41,834 bases of DNA from assembly GCA_947626645.1 (NCBI GenBank), contig CANQSZ010000002.1, forward strand, positions 1 through 41,834, in the 5' to 3' direction. Position numbers and translations under genes: made by a program. This stretch comes from Candidatus Gastranaerophilales bacterium (lineage in GTDB: Bacteria > Cyanobacteriota > Vampirovibrionia > Gastranaerophilales > Gastranaerophilaceae). The notes under the pieces are model-generated. The model searched no databases and had not been told where the DNA came from. It saw only the letters and a program-made list of their open reading frames with translations. Each line of letters opens with the position of its first letter. Within the stretch, counting starts at the first letter, position 1. Shown in pieces: positions 31,251 to 39,602 of this stretch.

Positions 31251-32696
31251 ATGGATAAAGAATTAAGAGATAAATACGAGGTTGTAATCGGCTTGGAGGT
31301 TCATGCTCAATTAAAAACCAAGTCAAAAATATTTGCCCCCGATAAAAACGAATTCGGTCAAGAACCCAACAGCTTAACAAGTCCTATCACGTTAGGAATG
31401 CCGGGGGTTTTGCCCGTACTTAATAAAGAAGTCGTAAATATGGGGATTTTAACAGGACTTGCTTTGAATTGCGAAATTCCCGAAAGATGTAAATTTGACA
31501 GAAAACAGTATTTTTATCCCGATTTACCCAAAGGATATCAAATATCGCAATATGACGAGCCGATTTGTGTAAACGGACATATTGATATAAAGGGCAAAAG
31601 AATAGGTATAACAAGGGCACACCTTGAAGAAGATGCCGGAAAACTTGTTCATGCCGGCGCAGACGGGTTAGCAGGTTCAAGTTATTCTTTAGTGGATTTG
31701 AACAGAGCAGGAACACCGCTTTTGGAAATCGTATCCGAGCCTGATATGAGAAGTCCCGAGGAAGCTCGCAATTATATGGAAGAATTGCGCAACATCGTCA
31801 GATATATCGGCGTTTGTGACGGCAACCTCGAAGAAGGTTCAATGAGATGTGATGCTAACATTTCAATTATGCCCAAAGGCTCAAAAGAATTTGGCACACG
31901 CGCAGAAATTAAGAACGTCAACAGTTTTTCGGCATTACAAAGAGCGCTTGAATATGAAATAGACCGTCAAATTGAAATAGTTGAAGAAGGCGGACAGGTT
32001 GTTCAAGAAACCCGACTTTGGGATGATAATTCAAGAGAAACCCGTTCAATGAGGGGAAAAGAAGATGCTCACGATTACAGATATTTCCCCGAACCTGATT
32101 TAATGCCTCTTGTTATTTCTCGTGAATGGGTTGATAAAATTAAATCTGAAATGCCCGAATTACCTTCGGCAAAACGCGAAAGATATCAAGGATTGGGCTT
32201 AAGCGAATACGATGCGTCTGTAATCGTTGAACAGATGGGGCTTGCTCTTTTCTTTGATAAAGTTCTTGAACTCGGTGCAACTCCGAAGATTGCCGTAAAC
32301 TTTATTATGGGCGAAATTGCCGCTTACTTAAAAGAAGAACATATTGAAATTACCGATACAAAATTAACTCCCGAAAATCTTGCCGAGTTAATCGCTTTGA
32401 TTGAAAAAGGCACGATTTCAAATAATATCGGTAAACAAATTATAATCGAAATGTTAAAAGACGGTACTAAAGCATCTGAAATCGTTGAAAAGAAAGGACT
32501 CAGCCAAATAACCGATGAAAGTGCCATAAAAGAACTTGTTAAAAAAGTTGTAGAGGCACATCCTGCCGAAGTTGAGGCATACAGAGACGGTAAGACCAAT
32601 CTTTTGGGATTCTTTGTCGGTCAGGTTATGAAAGAAACCAAAGGCAGAGCTAATCCTAAGACGGTTAACGATTTTATGCGCGAAATTTTAGGATAA
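31251..32696 (+). CDS. gatB: Asp/Glu-tRNA(Asn/Gln) amidotransferase subunit B
   Basis: YEVVIGLEVHAQLKTKSKIF, GMPGVLPVLN, KRIGITRAHLEEDAGK, SMRCDANIS; YqeY-like tail. Start at ATG after AAGGAG. Confidence 0.97.
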   Translation: MDKELRDKYEVVIGLEVHAQLKTKSKIFAPDKNEFGQEPNSLTSPITLGMPGVLPVLNKEVVNMGILTGLALNCEIPERCKFDRKQYFYPDLPKGYQISQYDEPICVNGHIDIKGKRIGITRAHLEEDAGKLVHAGADGLAGSSYSLVDLNRAGTPLLEIVSEPDMRSPEEARNYMEELRNIVRYIGVCDGNLEEGSMRCDANISIMPKGSKEFGTRAEIKNVNSFSALQRALEYEIDRQIEIVEEGGQVVQETRLWDDNSRETRSMRGKEDAHDYRYFPEPDLMPLVISREWVDKIKSEMPELPSAKRERYQGLGLSEYDASVIVEQMGLALFFDKVLELGATPKIAVNFIMGEIAAYLKEEHIEITDTKLTPENLAELIALIEKGTISNNIGKQIIIEMLKDGTKASEIVEKKGLSQITDESAIKELVKKVVEAHPAEVEAYRDGKTNLLGFFVGQVMKETKGRANPKTVNDFMREILG

Positions 32697-32699
32697 ATT

Positions 32700-33770
32700 A
32701 TGGTTTTTGATTTGTTTTGCAAACGTAAAAATACCTGTATGGAAAAAGAAATTTATGAGCAATCTGATATTCTTAAGTCCATTTTGGATTGTTATGTAAC
32801 AAAAGATTGTGAAATAAAAGTTGAGATTCCCGAAGGGATAAACAGGATTGTTCTTGTGGCAAGCGGGTCGTCTTATCACTGTGCAAGATACGCAGCAGAA
32901 TTGTTCGGCTCAATATCTAAAATCGAAGCCCACGCCGTTTATTCAAGTGAATTTTTATTGGAAGATACAATTGCGCACAACAGCGACGTTTTGTACATAT
33001 TTATTACCCAATCCGGCGAAACCACAGACACAAACAACGCTTTGAAAAAAGCTAAAGAATTTGGGGTAAAAACTTTGTGTATAACCAATAACGAGTATTC
33101 GACAATTTGGAATGCTTCGGATTATAAAATGCTTTGCCTTGCAGGAGAAGAACAAAGTATTGCAGCAACAAAATCTTTCACTTCCCAACTGCTTTGTGCA
33201 ACTTTGTTGGCATTAAAATTTGCTCAAAATAACGGAATTGACGTGTATGATTTAATTCAAGATGTGAAAACGATTCCGTCTTTTATAGACAAAACTTACG
33301 AGTTGCAGCCCAAAATTAAACAGTTTGCAAGATTTTTGTCCAAATACAAAAACATCGTTATAACAGCAGACGGATATTCCTATGCTTTAGCAAAAGAGGC
33401 GGCTTTAAAAATAAAAGAAACTTCTTATATCAATATAATATCAATTATTTTGGGCGAATTTATGCACGGTCATGTTGCGATACTTAATAACAAACGCTCG
33501 GCTCTGGTTTATATTCTGAATAATGAGTTAAACTATATGGCAACCCGAAACTTGAACATGATAAAAGAAAGCTATAATCCTCCGATATGTATAATCGGAA
33601 ACAGAACAAATCAGGTTAAATCAACGTTTAATGTAAATATAGAATGCGACCAACCGATTGTAAAAACATTTTGTATCGCGGTAATTATACAACTGTTAGC
33701 ACTCGAAACGGCATTGAAATTGAACCGTAACGTCGATAAACCCCACGGCTTAAATAAAGTTGTTAAATAA
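32700..33770 (+). CDS. SIS-domain sugar isomerase/deaminase (GlmS C-terminal half-like, no GATase domain)
   Basis: VASGSSYHCARYAAELF, TQSGETTDT, IAATKSFTSQLL, GEFMHGHVAIL; start may be 32739. Confidence 0.88.
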   Translation: MVFDLFCKRKNTCMEKEIYEQSDILKSILDCYVTKDCEIKVEIPEGINRIVLVASGSSYHCARYAAELFGSISKIEAHAVYSSEFLLEDTIAHNSDVLYIFITQSGETTDTNNALKKAKEFGVKTLCITNNEYSTIWNASDYKMLCLAGEEQSIAATKSFTSQLLCATLLALKFAQNNGIDVYDLIQDVKTIPSFIDKTYELQPKIKQFARFLSKYKNIVITADGYSYALAKEAALKIKETSYINIISIILGEFMHGHVAILNNKRSALVYILNNELNYMATRNLNMIKESYNPPICIIGNRTNQVKSTFNVNIECDQPIVKTFCIAVIIQLLALETALKLNRNVDKPHGLNKVVK

Positions 33771-33805
33771 AAGCAGAACAGGATTTCACTTGCACCGGTT
33801 TTAAT

Positions 33806-34648
33806 TTAATCTTTATTTTTTATCTGCTTTGGTTTCTTGCTTTGAGGTAAGAAGTTATCACCTGTTACAACCTTCTGCCCTGTGGTTTGCTCAAAGTCTT
33901 TTCTTGCTCTGTTTGCAACTTTTCCGCCTTTAATAGCTGCATGCTTATTTTCTTCCATTCCTATCGCATTTTCACTTTCAGCTACTTGTCTTGTTGATAA
34001 TTCTGCAAGAGCGGTAAAGATAAGTTCGGCTTCTGACATGTGGTCTCTAAGGTTTTGTGATTTTAAGCCCTTTAAGTTTTTGTGTTCTTTTACGGACAAT
34101 CCGCTCCATTCTTGATGAATAATGTTTGTAAGAATGGCATATTCTTCGCCTTCTGATATTTCGTGGTCTTTCCAGTAGTCTGTCAGCTTGTTTCTGGTTT
34201 CTTGACCTGTCATTCGTTGCTGAATCCATTTTTCGCTATACCCAAGTTTTTTGTATGTTTCTCTGGCTCTATCAATAGCTGTTGTCGGGTCAGCCATTTC
34301 TTTCATTCTTTCATATCCTACTTTTGCTAACCATTGTTTAACCGGTTCAGCTCTCTTTGAAGGAACAGATTGAATTATACGCAATAAAGTTTCTACATCA
34401 GTGCAATCTGTAGCATATTTTTTGCCATCACTTGCTTTCAGTTTCAGTTGTACGATTTTTTCGTACAACTGACTAAAACCCTCATCATCAGCAAGTTTTA
34501 TCTTTAAATCACTCCAATATCTTCTTGAATTTTTGCTTTCCGTTAGAATTGAAATTATATCAATTATTGAAAAATACCAATGTTCTTTTTCATCGTCATA
34601 ATAAGAACGAATTTTATTACCTTCAAATAATCTTAATTCTTCTGCCAT
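33806..34648 (-). CDS. DinD / BRO-N phage-antirepressor-type protein
   Basis: N-terminal BRO-like (WYFSIIDIISILTESKNSRRYWSDLKIKL); C-terminal HKNLKGLKSQNLRDHMSEAELIFTALAE... resembles the E. coli DinD C-terminus. Confidence 0.82.
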   Translation of the reverse strand: MAEELRLFEGNKIRSYYDDEKEHWYFSIIDIISILTESKNSRRYWSDLKIKLADDEGFSQLYEKIVQLKLKASDGKKYATDCTDVETLLRIIQSVPSKRAEPVKQWLAKVGYERMKEMADPTTAIDRARETYKKLGYSEKWIQQRMTGQETRNKLTDYWKDHEISEGEEYAILTNIIHQEWSGLSVKEHKNLKGLKSQNLRDHMSEAELIFTALAELSTRQVAESENAIGMEENKHAAIKGGKVANRARKDFEQTTGQKVVTGDNFLPQSKKPKQIKNKD

Positions 34649-34759
34649 ATCCGCTACTCCTATAATTTCATCCTACCTGATACCGGTAACATTGTCAATT
34701 TATTAAACATTTGTTCGTACCAAGCAACTGCCAAATTTGTTACTAAACAGGGGGGGTAA

Positions 34760-34928
34760 ATATTACAAGAAGTTCCAATTGAAGCGAATAAAAGAATGGA
34801 TAATGAACTTTTTAATTAACACTGAGTTCATTATTTTTATCAGAATTGTTGTCATTGTTGTTATCATTTTTACGTTTTTGGGTAAGATTTGAAGATATTG
34901 ACGAATCTAATAAATCCCTGCAATTAAG
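34760..34928. pseudogene. Possible decayed coding remnants
   Basis: Plus strand 34760-34819 reads ILQEVPIEANKRMDNELFN*; minus strand 34928-34812 reads LNCRDLLDSSISSNLTQKRKNDNNNDNNSDKNNELSVN*; neither has a start or context. Confidence 0.3.
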
Positions 34929-35000
34929 TCAGAATAGATTATTTCAAGTATAAAAAGTCTGGCAACAGGTAATAGCAAGTATTTACAAAATTAAGTATAT

Positions 35001-35024
35001 AAAAAGTCGCTCTATGAGCGACTT
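35001..35024 (-). terminator. Terminator of tRNA-Glu
   Basis: aagtcgctc-tat-gagcgactt stem, T-run on the minus strand. Confidence 0.78.
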
Positions 35025-35031
35025 GTATAAA

Positions 35032-35107
35032 TGGTACCCCCAAGCGAATTCGAATCGCTGTCTACACCGTGAAAGGGTGTTGTCCTAGGCCTCTAGACGA
35101 TGGGGGC
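35032..35107 (-). tRNA. tRNA-Glu (anticodon UUC)
   Basis: Minus strand GCCCCCATCGTCTAGAGGCCTAGGACAACACCCTTTCACGGTGTAGACAGCGATTCGAATTCGCTTGGGGGTACCA: complete cloverleaf, TTC anticodon, encoded CCA. Confidence 0.96.
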
Positions 35108-35171
35108 TAGTGTGTTTTTTTGCTTTCGTTTGTTATTCTATCCCGAACAAACTTTATTGTCAACCTGTCGC

Positions 35172-36152
35172 TTAATTTTTTATTTCGTTTATGATTTGTT
35201 CAATCTCAGCCGTAATATCCTCTTTCGATTTAATATTTTCTTTTACCATTTGTGCAAATTCAACCTTTTTAAATTCGTGCAGTCCCCTTGTTCTAAATAC
35301 TTCTTCCAAGAATTTTACCCGCGGTATATCACTCGTCATTGTCTCTTTTTCCAGCGTCGAAATGTTTTTCAATCCGTATTCAAGTGTTCTTATTACAAGG
35401 TTTTGCGGCAGCAAATCTTCAAATTCCCCGCAAGCAAGCAGATGAATTTTATCTTGGTTTCTCAATTTTGGTTTTATTGATTCCAAATTTTCTTTTGCAT
35501 CTTTATCAAGCAGGACGAATATCGGAAGGTTGAGTTCTTCCGATAATTTATAATACAGCTTTACGACCTGATTTTTACCGCCAGCGGACATTACGTATAT
35601 CCCGTATTTATCAAAGTCATATCCGCAAAGTTTTGCAAACTCCGGCAACAAAATTTCTTCTGTTGCACCTTCTGCGATTATTACCTTTTCAACAGGAAAC
35701 CGAAGCGATTTTTCATCCCTCACTTTTTTTATGTCGCAATCCGTTGAAATTGCTTTCAGCCATTTTAAATTTTTGGGCGATTCATCGTTTATGAATTGAA
35801 TAAATCCTTCATAATTAATCCTGTTTTTGAGTAAAATTTCGGTGTTTTTATCGGTTTTATATATTGTCGTTTCGTAGTCGTATATTTTTTGGTTAACGGA
35901 ATAGTCGTACTTTTTTTGCGGTGTCGGGTTTGGCAGAGAATAATTTATAATGTACTGAGCTATATCTCTGATTTTTGTATAATCCGTCTGCTCTAATTCG
36001 TGTTTTTTGTATTTCGGGCTGATAAGATTATTTGTTAAAATGTCATAAAATACTCTTAAATACTTAGTTTCCGGATTTTTAAACCTTGTGAGTCTGTCTA
36101 TTGATATAACAAGCTGTTCTTTTGTTAAAGGTTTGAATTTTATATCTTCCAA
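35172..36152 (-). CDS. Stand-alone OLD-type TOPRIM protein with uncharacterised N-terminal region
   Basis: VIIAEGATEEILLPEFAKLCGYDFDKYGIYVMSAGGKNQVVKLYYKL...LPIFVLLDKDA...EFEDLLP is the OLD-family TOPRIM; no Walker motifs seen. Confidence 0.75.
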   Translation of the reverse strand: MEDIKFKPLTKEQLVISIDRLTRFKNPETKYLRVFYDILTNNLISPKYKKHELEQTDYTKIRDIAQYIINYSLPNPTPQKKYDYSVNQKIYDYETTIYKTDKNTEILLKNRINYEGFIQFINDESPKNLKWLKAISTDCDIKKVRDEKSLRFPVEKVIIAEGATEEILLPEFAKLCGYDFDKYGIYVMSAGGKNQVVKLYYKLSEELNLPIFVLLDKDAKENLESIKPKLRNQDKIHLLACGEFEDLLPQNLVIRTLEYGLKNISTLEKETMTSDIPRVKFLEEVFRTRGLHEFKKVEFAQMVKENIKSKEDITAEIEQIINEIKN

Positions 36153-36245
36153 ATTATCCCTTTCAATTTAATATTTCTTTACATGACTACTTAATATTAG
36201 CAATTTTTTTATTTTTACATTTTTATATTTAATAGCGGAGTTAAC

Positions 36246-37631
36246 ATGGTAGAAAAAATTAATTCACTTATTAAACAAAATAATTATAACACAATAAGCG
36301 GTGTTAAGAATACCGCAGTGCCAAATTGTGAAAAAGCGACCAATACAAATTATATTCCGCAATTTACCGCCTCAAGCGGTGTTATTAACTCCCAAACACA
36401 AAATATACAACTAAGAACGAGCCTTGATACAAAAGATGAGAAAAATAAATACACAAAAGTTGTTTCCCGCTTGGATAAAAACGGGCGCAAGGTTTTGGAT
36501 ATGTTATTGAAAAACGGTTTACTCCTAAACTCCAATTCTAACGATAAAAGTACGGTTTTGGATAACTTGTACAAAATTGTAACGGAACCTAGAGCCAAAG
36601 GGTTAAATGCCGATACAATTTTAAAAGATACGATTGCTACCATATCGTATCCATATATTATAACTCAGCAATTTGGGGATATCCCGGAACAATACCGCGA
36701 CGAAGCCATAAAGGCAAATAACTCCGATAAATCCAATTTGCTCGATTCATCAAATACCGCCAACGATATTGATGTCGAACATTCCGGAACTTGCGTTGCG
36801 GCAAGTACGGAATTTAAACTTGCAAAGCAGATGCCCGCCGAATTTGCAAGATTTGCTCAGGCTCTGTCATCTCCAAGTTTATCCGTAACGAAAAAAATCG
36901 GGCTGAACAATCTTGCCGATAATACTTTGAACGCGGTTTGGCTTTTAAATGCTTTTGAAGTTCCGTTTAAAATGAACGATTTTAACTCTGCGGAGTTGAC
37001 TTTTGCACCGGACAAAAATGCAATATTAAGGGCGCAGATTCAAACCACAAATAAAGATGCTTACGAACGCTCACCGCTTGATGTTTTGATGCAGTCAACA
37101 TTTATGCAAGTCGGCTCTCAACAATCTTATAACTCGCTTTCCGATAAGCGTGCCGGAAAATTTAACCAAAACGATAAAGGCTTGATTGAATTTGAAAAAA
37201 CTTTCACCGAATCGGTTGTGTTTGATAAAAATATCCTCTCTGTTACTTATCAAACCGTCGATGAAAACGCAAGACTGGTCGGTTATGAAACCGATATGGA
37301 AACAACGAAACGTCATATTACCGAAGCACTCGATATGGGCGAAACCGTAATTCTCGGTTACACTCAAACGGATGCCGATAATGTAATCGTCAACGGGCAT
37401 GAGATTAGCGTTGTCGGTTATAAAAAAGATAATAAAGGCAATATGATTTTCATTTGCAACGACACTGATGATAATATTCCCAAACCGATTGAATATTCCG
37501 CCGATTATTTGATACCCAAAATTCACCACGCGGCACTTCCTCAATCAATTGTCGAAAAAGACCTGAACATCGTTCCCAACTGGGTCGAAGGAATTGAAAA
37601 CTACAAGCAGATGAAAAATTCAGCCGCATAA
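36246..37631 (+). CDS. Candidate papain-like cysteine peptidase of unknown role
   Basis: SGTCVAASTEFKLA, then VNGHEISVVGYKKDNKGNMIFICNDTDD, matching the Cys / His / Asn(Asp) order of papain/C39-like folds. Confidence 0.6.
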   Translation: MVEKINSLIKQNNYNTISGVKNTAVPNCEKATNTNYIPQFTASSGVINSQTQNIQLRTSLDTKDEKNKYTKVVSRLDKNGRKVLDMLLKNGLLLNSNSNDKSTVLDNLYKIVTEPRAKGLNADTILKDTIATISYPYIITQQFGDIPEQYRDEAIKANNSDKSNLLDSSNTANDIDVEHSGTCVAASTEFKLAKQMPAEFARFAQALSSPSLSVTKKIGLNNLADNTLNAVWLLNAFEVPFKMNDFNSAELTFAPDKNAILRAQIQTTNKDAYERSPLDVLMQSTFMQVGSQQSYNSLSDKRAGKFNQNDKGLIEFEKTFTESVVFDKNILSVTYQTVDENARLVGYETDMETTKRHITEALDMGETVILGYTQTDADNVIVNGHEISVVGYKKDNKGNMIFICNDTDDNIPKPIEYSADYLIPKIHHAALPQSIVEKDLNIVPNWVEGIENYKQMKNSAA

Positions 37632-37698
37632 CCGTATTCCAAGGCTTGATTTTTTAAACGGCTTATGTTATTTTGTAAAAACAACAAACAAAGGTGAA

Positions 37699-37752
37699 AT
37701 GATGATTAAACAAATCCGACACAACAGACGAAGATTGAAAGGCTTGTTTTAA
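37699..37752 (+). CDS. Small ORF, 17 aa (MMIKQIRHNRRRLKGLF)
   Basis: AAAGGTGAA SD-like sequence before tandem ATG ATG; followed by a terminator at 37789-37824. Not in the ORF track. Confidence 0.35.
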   Translation: MMIKQIRHNRRRLKGLF

Positions 37753-37788
37753 TAACAGGACAGTTTGTTTGTGTTGATTATAATATTT

Positions 37789-37824
37789 AAAACAAGACCT
37801 TGAAAATTCGGGGTCTTGTTTTTT
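37789..37824 (+). terminator. Terminator after first small ORF
   Basis: aaaacaagacc/ggtcttgtttt 11-bp stem plus T-run. Confidence 0.82.
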
Positions 37825-37899
37825 GTAACAAAAAGTAAAATTAACGATTAAAAAAAGCAATTATTAATATTGAGTACATTTAAAAAAGAGGTGAACAGA

Positions 37900-37992
37900 A
37901 TGAATAAAAAATATCAAAATATCCGACGACATTCAATCGTGAAAGCGAATGCCCCAATCGTGAAATTGATGAATTTAATCTGGGGCTTGTAA
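37900..37992 (+). CDS. Small ORF, 30 aa (MNKKYQNIRRHSIVKANAPIVKLMNLIWGL)
   Basis: SD-like AAAGAGGTGAACAGA before ATG; directly upstream of the 38040 gene. Not in the ORF track. Confidence 0.38.
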   Translation: MNKKYQNIRRHSIVKANAPIVKLMNLIWGL

Positions 37993-38039
37993 TACACAGA
38001 TTGAAAGCGAGGCATTTGTGCCTTGTGAAAGGATGAAAA

Positions 38040-39317
38040 ATGATACCCAAAATAACAACAAGCACTATATATTCAGTTTTAGGAAATAACAGTTCAATAG
38101 TACCCTTGGCAATAAAAGATGTTGCCAACAGCTGCGGTTTAACTGCGGCATCATACTTAGCAGGTGATAATGTCGAAGGAAAAGACAGATTTATTGATGA
38201 ATTCGGCACTCAGGCAATTTGGCTCTGGGGTATTCCTTCTTTTAACAAACTCTTTGATTATATACTTTTTAAGCCCGCAAAAATTGATTGTAAAATAGAC
38301 GCGAGACTTTTAAAAAATCAGGATATTTTAAAATCCGCAATAAAAAATGCTCCTGATAAAACCGTTCAAACCGCTCTTAAATACGCAATGCAACACCAAA
38401 AGCAATTGAAAACTCTTACAATTGCAAAATTTGCCGCATCAACGATTTTAACCACTCTGTCATATTTGGGTCTGACAAAATTCAGACATAAATATACCGA
38501 AAACACCATTAAAAAAGATTATTACGAAAAGCAAAAAGGAAAAGCCGCTTCATTTGGGTCGGCAATTGCATATTCACCGGCGTTTTCGGATGTTTATTCC
38601 AACAAGAAAAATGTTTCTTTCACCGGCGGAATCCAAGATTTTATATTTGACCCCGTCAAAAACCTTATGCTTGTTGACGGCTCAATCACCGCTGAAAGAC
38701 TTACTCATTCAAGAAATCCTCAGGACTTTTTAGGATACGTTATTAAAGAAGGCAGTTTTTGGCTGTTTATGTATTTCGCAGGTCCTATGATTTCCAAAGC
38801 GATAGAAAAATCTGCCGACAAAAAAGGTAAATCCGTTGACTTAGACGCAAGAGTAATTTTCAGCGACGAATTGAAAAATTCTATCAAAGACGGAACATTA
38901 AAAAAACATATCGCCCAATTTAAAGCCGCCGATACCGACGATTTAAACATATACGAATTTGCGGTTAACGAAAAGAATAATCTTGTGTTGGATTTTGCCA
39001 AAAAATCCGACATCATAGAGCTTTTCAAAAATTCCGATAAAGTCGATACAAGAAGATATATCGATTTGGATAAACTCAGAGGGGTAAATTCTAAGCTCGA
39101 AAAACTCCTTAATTACTACGAATCTTCCGGCACGGATTTGGATAAGTTCTTATCGGAAGTCAGAAAATTGAAGAAATTCTCGGTTCTTGGTAATATCGGT
39201 GCTTGTATCGGTGCATTGGGTATTATTGCACCTTCTGTTATGCTTTTTTTGAGAAAATTTGATTCCGATTATCAAGTTAAAAAAGATATCGAATCAAAGC
39301 TCGCTCAAAAAGGTTAA
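38040..39317 (+). CDS. Lineage-type membrane-associated protein of unknown function
   Basis: 425 aa, hydrophobic segments (e.g. SFWLFMYFAGPMISKAI, LGNIGACIGALGIIAPSVMLFL); internal NVSFTGG motif; AAAGGATG SD. Confidence 0.65.
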   Translation: MIPKITTSTIYSVLGNNSSIVPLAIKDVANSCGLTAASYLAGDNVEGKDRFIDEFGTQAIWLWGIPSFNKLFDYILFKPAKIDCKIDARLLKNQDILKSAIKNAPDKTVQTALKYAMQHQKQLKTLTIAKFAASTILTTLSYLGLTKFRHKYTENTIKKDYYEKQKGKAASFGSAIAYSPAFSDVYSNKKNVSFTGGIQDFIFDPVKNLMLVDGSITAERLTHSRNPQDFLGYVIKEGSFWLFMYFAGPMISKAIEKSADKKGKSVDLDARVIFSDELKNSIKDGTLKKHIAQFKAADTDDLNIYEFAVNEKNNLVLDFAKKSDIIELFKNSDKVDTRRYIDLDKLRGVNSKLEKLLNYYESSGTDLDKFLSEVRKLKKFSVLGNIGACIGALGIIAPSVMLFLRKFDSDYQVKKDIESKLAQKG

Positions 39318-39325
39318 TCGTGTTA

Positions 39326-39355
39326 TTGACAAAACCGTTAGAAATTAGTTATATT
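39326..39355 (+). promoter_or_regulatory. Sigma-70-type promoter of rubredoxin
   Basis: TTGACA (39326-39331), 18-nt spacer, TATATT (39350-39355), about 30 nt upstream of the start codon. Confidence 0.6.
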
Positions 39356-39384
39356 TGAATATAAAAAAAGAAAGGAGAACCTTT

Positions 39385-39522
39385 ATGGAAAAATGGGTAT
39401 GTTCATTATGCGGATATGTTTATGATCCGTCAGAAAACGACAATGTAAAATTTGAGGATTTACCCGATGATTATACATGTCCTTTGTGCGGCGTAGGCAA
39501 AGACCAATTTGAAAAAGAATAA
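39385..39522 (+). CDS. Rubredoxin (45 aa, short-loop type)
   Basis: [45 protein letters not shown]; strong RBS AAAGGAGAA; missing from the track because it is short. Confidence 0.95.
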   Translation: MEKWVCSLCGYVYDPSENDNVKFEDLPDDYTCPLCGVGKDQFEKE

Positions 39523-39535
39523 TCTTTACAATATA

Positions 39536-39565
39536 AAGACCTCCCGAAATTTTGGAGGTCTTTTT
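39536..39565 (+). terminator. Terminator of rubredoxin
   Basis: aaagacctcc-cgaaatttt-ggaggtctttttg. Confidence 0.85.
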
Positions 39566-39602
39566 GTTTCCCAAGTCTTTTCGCCTTTTTCCTTACCATT
39601 GA

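Noticed and set aside
31150-31380. Minus-strand ORF between the LOG gene and gatB
   Set aside because: Overlaps the gatB promoter and start; no motif, no RBS.
34740-34770. Homopolymer ggggggg run as an att site or phase-variable tract
   Set aside because: Single G7 run in non-coding DNA with no ORF crossing it and no matching second copy found by eye.
35032-35107. Flanking direct repeat of the tRNA-Glu 3' end as proof of integration
   Set aside because: No second copy of the tRNA 3' segment was found in the neighbouring sequence by eye, so integration remains an inference.
37095-37544. 149-aa minus-strand ORF opposite the papain-like candidate
   Set aside because: Its sense counterpart has better start, RBS and motif support; the antisense protein shows no recognisable motif.
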